Shown here: positions 51,948 through 60,219 of the stretch, one piece after another | How positions within the stretch are numbered: the stretch's first letter is position 1 | Layout: every line of letters begins with the position of its first letter | Assembly (NCBI RefSeq): GCF_031455295.1 | Contig: NZ_JAVDSL010000003.1 | Span: 62,001 to 126,000, forward strand | Direction: 5' to 3' | Length of the DNA: 64,000 bases | Origin: Leifsonia sp. 1010 | Lineage (GTDB): Bacteria > Actinomycetota > Actinomycetes > Actinomycetales > Microbacteriaceae | Made by a program: the position numbers and the translations under genes | The notes under the pieces: model-generated | Database searches by the model: none | Told to the model about the DNA's origin: nothing | The model's input: the letters and a program-made list of their open reading frames with translations, nothing else

Positions 51948-52772
51948 CTATCCCTGCGACGGCTGAGAACGCGCGCGCAACGCCCACAACGCCACGGCGG
52001 ACGCGGAGGCCACGTTGAGCGAGTCGACGCCGTGCAGCATCGGGATGGTGACCACCGTATCCGCCGCGGCCAGCGCGCGTCTGCTGAGCCCGTCGCCCTC
52101 CGCTCCGAACACCATGGCCACGCGCTCCGGCGGGTCGGCCGCGTACGCGTCGAGGGTCACGGCGTCGTCGGAGAGCGCGAGCGCGGCGATGTCGAACCCG
52201 GCGTCGTGGAGCAACGGCACCGCCTCATCCCACTCGGGCAGTCGTGTCCACGGCACCTGCAGCACGGTGCCCATGGAGACGCGCACGCTGCGCCGGTAGA
52301 GCGGGTCGGCGCACCGCGGCGTGACCAGCACGGCGTCCGCGCCGAGGCCGGCGACCGCGCGGAAGATCGCCCCGACGTTGGTGTGGTCGACGATGTCCTC
52401 CAGCACCACCACGCGCCGCGCATCCCGCAGCAGGTCGGCGGGATCGGGCAGCTCGGGGCGGTGCATCGCCGCCAGCGCGCCCCGGTGCAGGTGGTACCCG
52501 GTGAGCCGCTCGAGCACGGCCGCGTCGCCCACGAAGACCGGGACATCGGGATACGGCTCCAGCAGCGGCTCGATGTCCGGGAGCCACTGCTCCTGCAGCA
52601 GCACGGAGCGCGGTCGGTGCCCGGCGGCCAGGGCCCGCGTGATCACTTTCGTCGACTCGGCGATGTACAGGCCGCCCGCCGGCTCGGTCACCCGTCGCAG
52701 CGCCACGTCGGTGAGGCGCGAGTAGTCGGCGAGGCCGTCGGCCTCCAGGTCGTCGATGCGGTGCAGGAGCAT
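51948..52772 (-). CDS. TrmH/SpoU-family RNA 2'-O-methyltransferase
   Basis: 274 residues. An N-terminal RNA-binding domain (LHRIDDLEADGLADYSRLTD, GGLYIAESTKVITRALAAGH) precedes a SPOUT knot domain with VVLEDIVDHTNVGAIFRAVA, MVFGAEGDGLSRRALAA and IPMLHGVDSLNVASASAVAL. It would methylate ribose 2'-O in tRNA or rRNA; the exact site is unknown. ATG lies eight bases after a CAGTGT -10-like hexamer. Divergent from the sirtuin gene. Confidence 0.92.
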   Translation of the reverse strand: MLLHRIDDLEADGLADYSRLTDVALRRVTEPAGGLYIAESTKVITRALAAGHRPRSVLLQEQWLPDIEPLLEPYPDVPVFVGDAAVLERLTGYHLHRGALAAMHRPELPDPADLLRDARRVVVLEDIVDHTNVGAIFRAVAGLGADAVLVTPRCADPLYRRSVRVSMGTVLQVPWTRLPEWDEAVPLLHDAGFDIAALALSDDAVTLDAYAADPPERVAMVFGAEGDGLSRRALAAADTVVTIPMLHGVDSLNVASASAVALWALRARSQPSQG

Positions 52773-52821
52773 GACGTCAACACTGCCAGCCGCACGAAAC
52801 AAATCGGAAAACTGGGGTGTT

Positions 52822-52827
52822 TAGACT
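52822..52827 (+). promoter_or_regulatory. -10 hexamer of sirtuin gene
   Basis: TAGACT followed by a short leader with GGAGG Shine-Dalgarno at 52840-52844, five bases before the GTG start. This argues against the longer frame starting at 52817. Confidence 0.55.
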
Positions 52828-52849
52828 CAAGAGGGATCTGGAGGTGCCT

Positions 52850-53695
52850 GTGACCACGCTGACGACCGAGCTCCCGCCGGAGCTCGCCCGCGGGATCGAC
52901 CAGACCGTCGAGCTGCTCTCCGGCCGCCGCTTCGCCGTTCTGACCGGCGCGGGCGTGTCCACCGACTCCGGCATCCCGGACTACCGCGGCGAGGGCGCTC
53001 CGAAGCGCACGCCGATGACGTTCCAGCAGTTCCTCTCCGACGACCGCTTCCGCAAGCGCTACTGGGCGGGCAGCCACCTGGGCTACCGCCGGTTCGCGGC
53101 CGCGCATCCCAACGACGGCCACCGCGCTCTGGCGGCGCTGGAGGCCGCGGGCGCCGCCAACGGGGTCATCACCCAGAACGTGGACGGCCTGCACAAGCAA
53201 GCCGGGTCGCGCAAGGTCGTCGACCTCCACGGCGCCATGGACCGCGTCCTCTGCCTCGTGTGCGGCCAGATCTTCGCCCGCGAGGCGATCACTGCCCGCA
53301 TCGACGCCGCGAACCCGTGGCTGGACACCGAGGGCGCCGTCGAGATCGCGCCGGACGGCGATGCCATCGTCACGGACATCGACGCCTTCGTCGTCCCGGA
53401 CTGCACCGTCTGCGGCGGCCATCTGAAGCCGGATGTGGTCTTCTTCGGCGAGTTCGTGCCCGCCGAGAAGTACCGCGAGGCCAGCGCGCTGGTCCGTTCG
53501 GCCGACGCCCTCGTGATCGCCGGCTCGTCGCTGGTGGTCAACTCCGGCATCCGGCTCCTCGAAGAGGCTCGGCGCCGCCGGCTCCCCATCGTCATCGTCA
53601 ACCGGGGCGCGACCAAGGGCGACGGTCGCGCGACCATTAAGCTGGACGGTGGGACGACGGAGACACTGGTCGAGTTGGCCGAACGGTTGGCCTGA
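52850..53695 (+). CDS. cobB: NAD-dependent protein deacylase (Sir2/CobB)
   Basis: 281 residues. Sirtuin motifs: AVLTGAGVSTDSGIPDYRGE, VITQNVDGLHKQAG, catalytic His in LHGAMDRV, and Zn-binding cysteines in VLCLVCGQ and CTVCGGHLKPDVVFFGE. It removes acetyl/acyl groups from lysines with NAD. GTG start chosen by GGAGG spacing. Followed 38 bases later by a histidine phosphatase gene on the same strand. Confidence 0.95.
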   Translation: MTTLTTELPPELARGIDQTVELLSGRRFAVLTGAGVSTDSGIPDYRGEGAPKRTPMTFQQFLSDDRFRKRYWAGSHLGYRRFAAAHPNDGHRALAALEAAGAANGVITQNVDGLHKQAGSRKVVDLHGAMDRVLCLVCGQIFAREAITARIDAANPWLDTEGAVEIAPDGDAIVTDIDAFVVPDCTVCGGHLKPDVVFFGEFVPAEKYREASALVRSADALVIAGSSLVVNSGIRLLEEARRRRLPIVIVNRGATKGDGRATIKLDGGTTETLVELAERLA

Positions 53696-53733
53696 CCCGA
53701 CCGCCCGCGCGTCCCGGTGACGAAAGGACGCGT

Positions 53734-54333
53734 GTGACCTTCATCTCGCTGGTGCGGCACGGCCAGACCGACTGGAACCTCGCGAAACGCATCCAGGGCT
53801 CCAGCGACATCCCGCTCAACGCGACGGGACGCGACCAGGCGGAGGCGACGGGACGCGCGCTCGCGGGCGGACGGTTCGACGCGATCTACGCCAGCCCGCT
53901 CTCACGCGCTCTCGACACCGCGCGCATCATCGCCGGTCATGTCGGCCTGGGCGAGCCGGAGCGCCTTCCGGCAGTCGCCGAGCGGCAGTACGGCGAGGCC
54001 GAGGGCCTGACCGGCGAGCAGATCCTGGCCCGCTGGCCCGACGGGATGCCCGTGCCGGGTCGCGAGACCCGCGACGAGGTCGTCGCCCGCGCCCTTCCCG
54101 CGCTCCGTGACCTTGGCGAGCGGCATCCCGGTGAGAACGTCATCGTCGTCAGCCACGGCGGCGTCATCTCGTCGCTGGTGCGCCACGTCACCGATCACGC
54201 GCTGCCGGGCCCGGGCGAGCTGATCCCGAACGGGTCCGTCCACCGCTTCCGCTACGACGACGGCGACCTCACGCTCGACCGCTTCAACCTCGGCCCGGAG
54301 GACCGCGACCTGTTCACCGCCTCCGTGATGTGA
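53734..54333 (+). CDS. histidine phosphatase family protein (phosphoglycerate mutase-like)
   Basis: 199 residues: RHG motif FISLVRHGQTDWNLAKRIQG, proton-donor region PAVAERQYGEAEGLTGEQIL and second His in NVIVVSHGGVISSLVRH. Members act on small phosphoesters, for example phosphoglycerate, alpha-ribazole-5-phosphate or sugar phosphates. GTG start. Its end faces the GT4 gene end across a dispersed palindrome. Confidence 0.92.
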   Translation: MTFISLVRHGQTDWNLAKRIQGSSDIPLNATGRDQAEATGRALAGGRFDAIYASPLSRALDTARIIAGHVGLGEPERLPAVAERQYGEAEGLTGEQILARWPDGMPVPGRETRDEVVARALPALRDLGERHPGENVIVVSHGGVISSLVRHVTDHALPGPGELIPNGSVHRFRYDDGDLTLDRFNLGPEDRDLFTASVM

Positions 54334-54355
54334 CGGACGCGGCCCGCGCATCCAG

Positions 54356-54404
54356 GGGTCGCAACACGCCGTTACGGCCCGCCGATAACGGCGAGTCGCG
54401 ACCC
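54356..54404. repeat. dispersed palindromic repeat, copy 2
   Basis: Arms GGGTCGC (54356) / GCGACCC (54398), inner arms CGCCGTTA (54367) / TAACGGCG (54386), 11-base loop. About 48 of 54 aligned bases match copy 1 at 50607, and CCCACAGA follows both right arms. Between convergent phosphatase and glycosyltransferase genes. Confidence 0.9.
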
Positions 54405-54415
54405 ACAGATGGTCG

Positions 54416-55489
54416 TCAGCGCGACGCGACGCCCTCGAGCACCGCGAGCAGCCGCTCCGCCGAACCGTCCCACGTGTACCGCGCCGCCTGAGCACGCGCG
54501 GCCGCCGACCGGGCCGCCCACACGCCGTCCTCCTCGAGGTGCCGGACCCGCGCCGCCACCTGCTCCGGCGCATCCGCGTCGAAGTACAGTGCAGCCTCCC
54601 CGCCGATCTCCCGGAAGATCGGGATGTCGCTGACGACCACCGGCGTGCCGAGCGTCATCGACTCCACCAGCGGGATGCCGAACCCTTCGTCGTGCGACGC
54701 CGTCACCAGGGCGGTCGCCGCGGCGAGCGTCTCCGCGTACTCCTCGTCGCTGGCGCCGTCGTGGAAGACGATGCGCGCACCCGGCGCGAGCTCCGTCAGG
54801 CGCCGCCGCTCCGCATCCGACACCCGGCTCATCAGGTGGAGCGTGTACTCGGGCAGCAGCGCGGCGGCACGCACCAGCGTGTCCACGTTCTTGTACGGCA
54901 TGAACGAGCCCATGTAGACGAGGCTCTTGCTCTCCGCCGCCGCGCGCTCGGCCCGTCCGGGTGCGAGCTCGGGCATGTCGGCCGCATTGGGCACGACGTG
55001 CACCGGTCGCTTGGTCAGGCGGTGCTCGGCGATGAGCCCCTTGGTCGTCTCCGACACGGTCACGACCGCGTCGGAGCGGTTCAGGAGCAGGCGCTGCGGC
55101 CACCACGCCAGGTGGTACAGCCGCCACAGCCCCCGCACGAACGCCGGCAGGTCGCGCGGCGGCGTCGGGTGGCGGTAGTAGATGAGGTCGTGCACGGTCA
55201 GCACAAGCCGGTACTTGCGCCCGAAGCCGCCCATCGTCTGCATCGGCGTGAACACGACGTCAGGCTTGAGGCGGTTGACCGTCCGCGCGACCCACGGCTC
55301 GCCCACCGACGTGGGCGACGGGATGAGCTCCCACGGCAGATCGGGCAGCATCTCCAGCTGGCGGTGGTCGCTGATCAACATCGTCACCGGGTGCCGCTTC
55401 GCGAGGGCGGTGACGAGGCCGGCCGTGTAGCGGCTGATGCCATCGTGCCGGCCGATGCGCGTGTAGCGGCAGTCGAACAGGATCCTCAC
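54416..55489 (-). CDS. GT4-family glycosyltransferase
   Basis: 357 residues of the GT-B fold: RILFDCRYTRIGRHDGISRY at the start, LVYMGSFMPYKNVDTLVRAA and the donor-binding EX7E region SHDEGFGIPLVESMTLGTPV. It transfers a sugar from a nucleotide donor; acceptor unknown, possibly cell-wall polysaccharide. GTG start overlaps the upstream alpha/beta hydrolase stop by four bases (GTGA), so the pair is co-translated. Confidence 0.92.
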   Translation of the reverse strand: MRILFDCRYTRIGRHDGISRYTAGLVTALAKRHPVTMLISDHRQLEMLPDLPWELIPSPTSVGEPWVARTVNRLKPDVVFTPMQTMGGFGRKYRLVLTVHDLIYYRHPTPPRDLPAFVRGLWRLYHLAWWPQRLLLNRSDAVVTVSETTKGLIAEHRLTKRPVHVVPNAADMPELAPGRAERAAAESKSLVYMGSFMPYKNVDTLVRAAALLPEYTLHLMSRVSDAERRRLTELAPGARIVFHDGASDEEYAETLAAATALVTASHDEGFGIPLVESMTLGTPVVVSDIPIFREIGGEAALYFDADAPEQVAARVRHLEEDGVWAARSAAARAQAARYTWDGSAERLLAVLEGVASR

Positions 55490-56421
55490 GAGCGCTCCCC
55501 CGGCAGCTCCGCGACGAAGCGCTGGATGGCACGGGCGGCCGCCGCCGGCGTCTCGTAGTGGATGAGGTGGCCGACGTCCGGGATGACGACGAGCTCCGCA
55601 TCCGGGAACAGCGTCTGCAGGCGGTACTCGGCCGCGATGGGCGTGATGTCGTCCTTCTCGGCGGCGACGAGCAGCGCGCGCTCCGGGATGCGTCCCGCGT
55701 ACTCGCTGACATCGTGCGACACCGAGGCGCGGAACGCCTCCAGCACCACCCCCCGGTCGCTGAACGCCGAGAAGTAGCGGTCGTGCTGGTCGTGGATCCA
55801 GCGCCGAAGCGCCGGCTCCTTCGTCTTCGCCATGGCCATGCTCATCACGCGCACGATCACCCGGTTGCGCAGCAGCGCGAATCCGAGCCGCTCGGGGAGC
55901 ACCGCCGCCAACCAGTAATAGAAGATCGCGAGCCGGGTGAACACACCGCGCGGACCCTCCAGCGCGGGCTGGCCGATCGGGTTGACGAGCACGACGCCGG
56001 CCGGGCGCTCGGCCGCGCTGTCCGCGCCGCCCCCGCCGGCCGCCTCCGCCAGCGCTCCGGACACGACGATCGACCCGAACGAGTGGCCGAGCAGCACCAC
56101 TCGACCGGTCAGCTCGAGCCCGTCGACGAACGCGCGCAGCCAGCGGCCGTAGCCGACGATGTCGTGCGCCGCCTCGCTCATCGGCGTCGATGCGCCGAAG
56201 CCCGGGAGGTCGGGCGAGATCATGCGGATTCCGTCGAGCTGGGCGACCACCGGCTCGAGGCCGTGGTGATCGCCGCGGAAGCCGTGGACGAGCACCAGGG
56301 TGGTCGTCGCATCCCGCTCGCCGTAGTCCCAGTACCGGGTGGTCGAGCCGAGGACAGCGACCGCCTCTTCGCGCACGGGCACCCGCTCCAGGGCGGCGGC
56401 GTAGGGTGAGGAGACAGTCAT
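55486..56421 (-). CDS. alpha/beta-hydrolase fold protein
   Basis: 311 residues. Oxyanion-hole HGFRGDHHGLEPVVAQLDGI, nucleophile elbow LLGHSFGSIVVSGAL, Asp in AAEKDDITPIAAEYRL and His in DVGHLIHYETPAAA form a complete triad. Substrate unknown; linkage to a GT4 glycosyltransferase suggests a step in envelope lipid or polysaccharide chemistry. ATG lies nine bases after TAGACT on the minus strand (56430-56435), likely leaderless. Confidence 0.92.
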   Translation of the reverse strand: MTVSSPYAAALERVPVREEAVAVLGSTTRYWDYGERDATTTLVLVHGFRGDHHGLEPVVAQLDGIRMISPDLPGFGASTPMSEAAHDIVGYGRWLRAFVDGLELTGRVVLLGHSFGSIVVSGALAEAAGGGGADSAAERPAGVVLVNPIGQPALEGPRGVFTRLAIFYYWLAAVLPERLGFALLRNRVIVRVMSMAMAKTKEPALRRWIHDQHDRYFSAFSDRGVVLEAFRASVSHDVSEYAGRIPERALLVAAEKDDITPIAAEYRLQTLFPDAELVVIPDVGHLIHYETPAAAARAIQRFVAELPGERS

Positions 56422-56429
56422 CGCTCCCC

Positions 56430-56485
56430 AGTCTAGGCAGGGTCCGGACAGGACTGGACATGGCACCGCCCGCACGTCCTAGACT
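56430..56485. promoter_or_regulatory. divergent promoters of alpha/beta hydrolase and treS
   Basis: Two TAGACT hexamers, on the minus strand at 56430-56435 and on the plus strand at 56480-56485, define back-to-back promoters. The treS mRNA has a leader of about 130 bases with GAAGGAGAA before the GTG. Confidence 0.6.
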
Positions 56486-56619
56486 TCTCTGGATGTAACC
56501 GCTTGCACCGGATGCCGCTCCCCCGGCGGCCGCCCGGCCCAGCACACGCTCCGCCCCCGCACCTCCCCACTTGATCCGCTCCCGGCACCACCCCCGATCC
56601 ACCCTGCTGAAGGAGAACC

Positions 56620-58329
56620 GTGAGTTTCACCGCGCCCATCACGCTGCCCGGGCTCGCCCTCGACCCCCAGTGGTACCGCCGGTCGGTCTTCTACGAGGTC
56701 ATGGTCCGATCCTTCGTCGACAGCAACGGCGACGGCTCCGGCGACATCGCCGGGCTCACCTCCAAGCTCGACTACCTGCAGTGGCTCGGCATCGACGCGC
56801 TCTGGCTCCCGCCGTTCTTCCGGTCGCCTCTGCGCGACGGCGGCTACGACGTCTCCGACTTCACGTCGATCCTCCCCGAGTTCGGGACGATCGACGAGTT
56901 CCGCGAGCTCGTCACCAAGGCGCACGAGCGCAACATGCGCATCATCATCGACCTGCCGATCAACCACACCTCCGATCAGCACGAGTGGTTCCAGCAGTCG
57001 CGTTCCGACCCGGAGGGCCCGTACGGCGACTTCTATGTGTGGAACGACACGGACGACAAGTGGCCGGACATCCGCATCATCTTCGTCGACACCGAGGACT
57101 CCAACTGGGCCTTCGACGAGGCACGGCGCCAGTTCTACTTCCACCGCTTCTTCTCGCACCAGCCGGACCTCAACTTCGAGAACCCGGCCGTGCACGAGGC
57201 CATGTACGACGTGGTCCGGTTCTGGCTCGACCTGGGCGTCGACGGCTTCCGGCTCGACGCCATCCCGTACCTGTACGAGTCCGACGAGGGCAACGGCGAG
57301 GGCGAGCCGAAGACCCACGAGTTCATCATCAAGCTGCGCGAATGGGTGGACCGCGAGTACCCCGGCCGCATCATGATCGCCGAGGCCAACCAGTGGCCCC
57401 GCGAGGTCGCCGCGTTCTTCGGCAGCGAGGAGGAGCCGGAGTGCCACATGGCGTTCGACTTCCCGGTGATGCCGCGCATCTTCTACGCGCTCCGGTCGCA
57501 GCAGGCGAGCGAGCTCGTGCGGGTGCTCTCCGAGACCACGGACGTGCCCGACGGCGCCGCCTGGGGCGTGTTCCTCCGCAACCACGACGAGCTGACCCTC
57601 GAGATGGTCAGCGAGGAGTACCGGCAGGCGATGTACGGCTGGTACGCCTACGACCCGCGCATGCGCGCCAACATCGGCATCCGGCGCCGCCTCGCACCGC
57701 TGCTCGACAACTCCCGTGCCGAGCTGGAGCTCGCCCACGCGCTGCTCTTCTCGCTCCCCGGCAGCCCGTTCCTGTACTACGGCGACGAGATCGGGATGGG
57801 CGACAACATCTGGCTGCCCGACCGCGACAGCTCCCGCACCCCGATGCAGTGGACGCCGGACCGCAACGCCGGCTTCTCCAGCGCAGACCCGGGCAAGCTG
57901 TACCTGCCCGTCGTGCAGTCGCTGGTGTTCCACTACAACCAGGTGAACGTCGAGGCGCAGCTCGCGCAGTCGCGGTCGCTGCTGCACTGGATCCGCAACG
58001 TGATCCACGTGCGGAAGGCGCATCCCGTCTTCGGGCTGGGCGACATCCGCGTGCTGCCGACCGACCACGAGTCCGTCCTGGCGTTCGTGCGCTCGTATGC
58101 GGGCAGCGGCACGCATTTCGGCGACCAGCCGGAGGACGTGCTGTGCGTGTTCTCGTTCGCGCACAATCCCGTGTCGGTCACGCTGGAGGCGCCGGAGTTC
58201 GCCGGCCGCACCCTGTACGACCTGTTCGGCGGTGCGGAGTTCCCGACCGTCGCCGACGACGGCCGCTTCACGCTCACCCTCGGCACGCAGAACTTCTACT
58301 GGCTGCACATGGAGCCGCGCCGCGACTGA
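56620..58329 (+). CDS. treS: trehalose synthase / maltose alpha-D-glucosyltransferase (GH13)
   Basis: 569 residues. GH13 regions: VFYEVMVRSFVDSNGDGSGD, DVSDFTSILPEFGTIDEF, catalytic Asp near 213 in VDGFRLDAIPYLYES, acid/base Glu near 255 in MIAEANQWPREV, and Asp near 323 in FLRNHDELTLEMVS. Length and the N-terminal DPQWYRRSVFYEVMV fit trehalose synthase, which interconverts maltose and trehalose. Not fused to a maltokinase, and no pep2/glgE neighbours are visible. GTG start with an excellent GAAGGAG ribosome-binding site. Confidence 0.93.
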   Translation: MSFTAPITLPGLALDPQWYRRSVFYEVMVRSFVDSNGDGSGDIAGLTSKLDYLQWLGIDALWLPPFFRSPLRDGGYDVSDFTSILPEFGTIDEFRELVTKAHERNMRIIIDLPINHTSDQHEWFQQSRSDPEGPYGDFYVWNDTDDKWPDIRIIFVDTEDSNWAFDEARRQFYFHRFFSHQPDLNFENPAVHEAMYDVVRFWLDLGVDGFRLDAIPYLYESDEGNGEGEPKTHEFIIKLREWVDREYPGRIMIAEANQWPREVAAFFGSEEEPECHMAFDFPVMPRIFYALRSQQASELVRVLSETTDVPDGAAWGVFLRNHDELTLEMVSEEYRQAMYGWYAYDPRMRANIGIRRRLAPLLDNSRAELELAHALLFSLPGSPFLYYGDEIGMGDNIWLPDRDSSRTPMQWTPDRNAGFSSADPGKLYLPVVQSLVFHYNQVNVEAQLAQSRSLLHWIRNVIHVRKAHPVFGLGDIRVLPTDHESVLAFVRSYAGSGTHFGDQPEDVLCVFSFAHNPVSVTLEAPEFAGRTLYDLFGGAEFPTVADDGRFTLTLGTQNFYWLHMEPRRD

Positions 58330-58355
58330 GCGCCCCCTCGCCCCTTCGGCGGTTC

Positions 58356-58417
58356 GCCGAAGTGCACCTTGTTGCGCCCTCCTTCGGCGTGTCGAGCGCA
58401 ACTACGTGCACCTCGGC
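58356..58417. repeat. near-perfect 22-bp inverted repeat behind treS
   Basis: Arms 58356-58377 and 58396-58417 match at 19 of 22 positions, with an 18-base loop. It lies between treS and the exonuclease gene on the same strand, and likely ends the treS transcript. Its geometry resembles the repeat at 11799. Confidence 0.85.
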
Positions 58418-58462
58418 GTGCCGTTCCCGGGCGATGACGGTGGCTCGGCTTAGCGTGAGGGC

Positions 58463-59149
58463 ATGAGCACGTGGCACCAGCGACTCGGGGTGTTCGACCT
58501 CGAGACCACCGGAATCGACGTCGAATCGGCCCGGATCGTCACCGCCCACGTCGGTCTCCTCGACGAGACCGGTGAGGTGCTTCACCGCCGCGACTGGCTG
58601 ATCGACCCGCAGGTCGAGATCCCCTCCGAGGCCACAGCGGTGCACGGCATCACCACCGAGCGGGCTCGTGAGCACGGGATGGATGCGGCCAGAGCGGTCG
58701 CCGCGATCGTCGCGCAGCTGCGCAGCCTGTTCGATCGCGGCATCCCCGTCGTGGCCTACAACGCGCCCTACGACTTCACGCTCCTCGACCGCGAGGCACG
58801 CCGCCACGGCGTCGCCCCGCTCGTCTCCCCCGGCCCCATCATCGACCCGCTCGTGATCGACAAGGCGGTGGACAAGTACCGCCGTGGCAAGCGCACACTC
58901 ACCGTCACCGCGACCCACTATGGTGTCGACCTCCTCGCCGCGCACGATGCGGGAGCCGACGCCATCGCGGCCGGCCGCGTTGCGCAGGCGCTCGCGCGCA
59001 TCCACGCCGAGGCCCTGGCGTTGGAGGCCGCCGAACTGCACCGCCGCCAGGTCGACTGGTGCCGCGAGCAGGCCGCCGACTTCCAGGAGTACATGCGGCG
59101 CGAGCGCGACCCCGAATTCACGACGTCGGGCGCCTGGCCCATCCGCTGA
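58463..59149 (+). CDS. DnaQ-like 3'-5' exonuclease (DEDD family)
   Basis: 228 residues. ExoI DLETTGIDVESARIVTAHVG, ExoII region VAYNAPYDFTLLDREARRHG and ExoIII HDAGADAIAAGRVAQALARI. It degrades single-stranded DNA from the 3' end or proofreads; no polymerase domain. ATG lies seven bases after TAGCGT (58451-58456), so likely leaderless. Similar stand-alone DnaQ proteins are common in actinobacteria. Confidence 0.92.
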   Translation: MSTWHQRLGVFDLETTGIDVESARIVTAHVGLLDETGEVLHRRDWLIDPQVEIPSEATAVHGITTERAREHGMDAARAVAAIVAQLRSLFDRGIPVVAYNAPYDFTLLDREARRHGVAPLVSPGPIIDPLVIDKAVDKYRRGKRTLTVTATHYGVDLLAAHDAGADAIAAGRVAQALARIHAEALALEAAELHRRQVDWCREQAADFQEYMRRERDPEFTTSGAWPIR

Positions 59150-59219
59150 GCACCGCCCGCGCACTTCCCCCGCATGCGGGGGCTACTGTTCCGGGCGCTG
59201 GCCCGCTAGATTGTGGCGC

Positions 59220-59540
59220 ATGAGCGACTCCAACCTGAACCCGCAGCCCCTCCCGCCGCAGCAGCAGCCCGCCGGCTACCAGCAGCAGTACCAGGGCGCG
59301 CAGCCCGGCTGGAACACGATGTCGATCGTGGCCTTCATCCTGTCCTTCATCGTCAACATCGTGGGCATCATCCTGGGCTTCATCGCCCTGAACCAGATCA
59401 AGCGCACGGGTGAGCAGGGCCGCGGCCTCGCGATCGCCGCCATCATCATCGGCTTCGTGTCGGTCGCCTTCGGCATCATCTTCAGCATCATCTTCTTCGC
59501 GTCGCTCGGCGCCGCGATGAACAACTACAACTACAACTGA
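59220..59540 (+). CDS. DUF4190 membrane protein with Gln-rich head
   Basis: 106 residues: a Pro/Gln-rich cytosolic N-terminus (PQPLPPQQQPAGYQQQYQGA) followed by two membrane helices (MSIVAFILSFIVNIVGIILG, LAIAAIIIGFVSVAFGIIFS) typical of DUF4190. Function unknown. ATG lies eight bases after TAGATT (59207-59212). A strong terminator follows at 59557. Confidence 0.88.
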   Translation: MSDSNLNPQPLPPQQQPAGYQQQYQGAQPGWNTMSIVAFILSFIVNIVGIILGFIALNQIKRTGEQGRGLAIAAIIIGFVSVAFGIIFSIIFFASLGAAMNNYNYN

Positions 59541-59556
59541 GCTCTTCTCGCGACGT

Positions 59557-59589
59557 CGAAGGCCCCCGTCCTGCGGACGGGGGCCTTCG
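59557..59589 (+). terminator. terminator of the DUF4190 gene
   Basis: Perfect 14-bp stem CGAAGGCCCCCGTC / GACGGGGGCCTTCG with loop CTGCG, 16 bases after the stop. Nearly identical to the hairpin at 59771. Confidence 0.88.
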
Positions 59590-59612
59590 TGCGTCCGGTG
59601 TTCCCGCGGGTG

Positions 59613-59755
59613 AGGAGCCGTCGAGCCGCGCTGACGCCGTCGCGGCTTGCGTAGGTAAAACCCCGCCGAATCTCCGACGGACCGCGGTGCGGACGGAGAT
59701 CTGACGCCGTTCCGGCCGGAACTCCGACGGAGGGCGGCGATTCTCCGACGGCAAG
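59613..59755. other. non-coding core between two mirrored terminators
   Basis: 143 bases enclosed by inverted GTTCCCGCGGGTG (59600) / CACCCGCGGGAAC (59756). Contains CTGACGCCGT as a direct repeat (59631, 59701) and CTCCGACGG three times (59672, 59722, 59743). No gene or known RNA is recognised. Confidence 0.6.
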
Positions 59756-59770
59756 CACCCGCGGGAACGA

Positions 59771-59803
59771 CGAAGGCCCCCGTCGAATCGACGGGGGCCT
59801 TCG
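59771..59803 (-). terminator. terminator of rpmE2
   Basis: Palindrome of 33 bases; 14-bp stem CGAAGGCCCCCGTC / GACGGGGGCCTTCG and loop GAATC. It follows the rpmE2 stop by nine bases on the minus strand and mirrors the hairpin at 59557. Confidence 0.85.
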
Positions 59804-59812
59804 CGAAACGGC

Positions 59813-60064
59813 TTACTTGCCGAAGCTCTTGTAGCGCGAGTTGAACTTCTCGACGCGGCCGGCCGAGTCCATGATGCGCTGCTTGCCGGTGTAGAACGGG
59901 TGCGACTCGGACGAGATCTCGACGTCGATCACCGGGTAGGTGTTGCCGTCCTCCCACTCGATCGTCTTGTCGCTCGACACGGTGGAGCGGGTGAGGAACG
60001 TCGCACCCGAGGCCAGGTCGCGGAAAACCACCGGGGCGTAGTCGGGGTGGATGCCAGTCTTCAT
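59813..60064 (-). CDS. rpmE2: 50S ribosomal protein L31, type B (zinc-free)
   Basis: 83 residues: [40 protein letters not shown] and [10 protein letters not shown]. The CxxC zinc ribbon of type A L31 is missing, as in the zinc-independent paralogue. In many actinobacteria such paralogues are repressed by Zur, but no Zur-like box is apparent upstream. Leader of about 120 bases from a TAGACT -10 on the minus strand at 60195-60200; AAGGAAG Shine-Dalgarno. Confidence 0.95.
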   Translation of the reverse strand: MKTGIHPDYAPVVFRDLASGATFLTRSTVSSDKTIEWEDGNTYPVIDVEISSESHPFYTGKQRIMDSAGRVEKFNSRYKSFGK

Positions 60065-60194
60065 CAGGACTTCCTTGTTGCAGCTAGTAGTCGGTTCGGT
60101 CGTGTCCGCGCAGACCGCGTGGACGGGAAGCTTCAGACCCGAGAGCCATGGATCGCAGCCAAGAAGGCACGATCGGTTCGGGGGCCAGCTATCG

Positions 60195-60200
60195 AGTCTA
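60195..60200 (-). promoter_or_regulatory. -10 hexamer of rpmE2
   Basis: TAGACT on the minus strand, followed by a leader of about 120 bases before the ATG at 60064. The rest of the 155-base gap 60065-60219 holds nothing recognisable. Confidence 0.5.
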
Positions 60201-60219
60201 GCAGATCGGCGGCGGCCGA

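Noticed and set aside
52817-52849. Upstream GTG giving an 11-residue longer sirtuin
   Set aside because: It lies inside the promoter (-10 at 52822) and lacks a ribosome-binding site; GTG 52850 has GGAGG.
56479-58401. Long minus-strand frame across treS
   Set aside because: Antisense shadow: Val/Arg/Leu-rich without domain; treS on the plus strand has all GH13 motifs.
60065-60219. Zur box expected upstream of zinc-free L31
   Set aside because: No AT-rich palindrome resembling a Zur site is present; only the -10 hexamer is visible.
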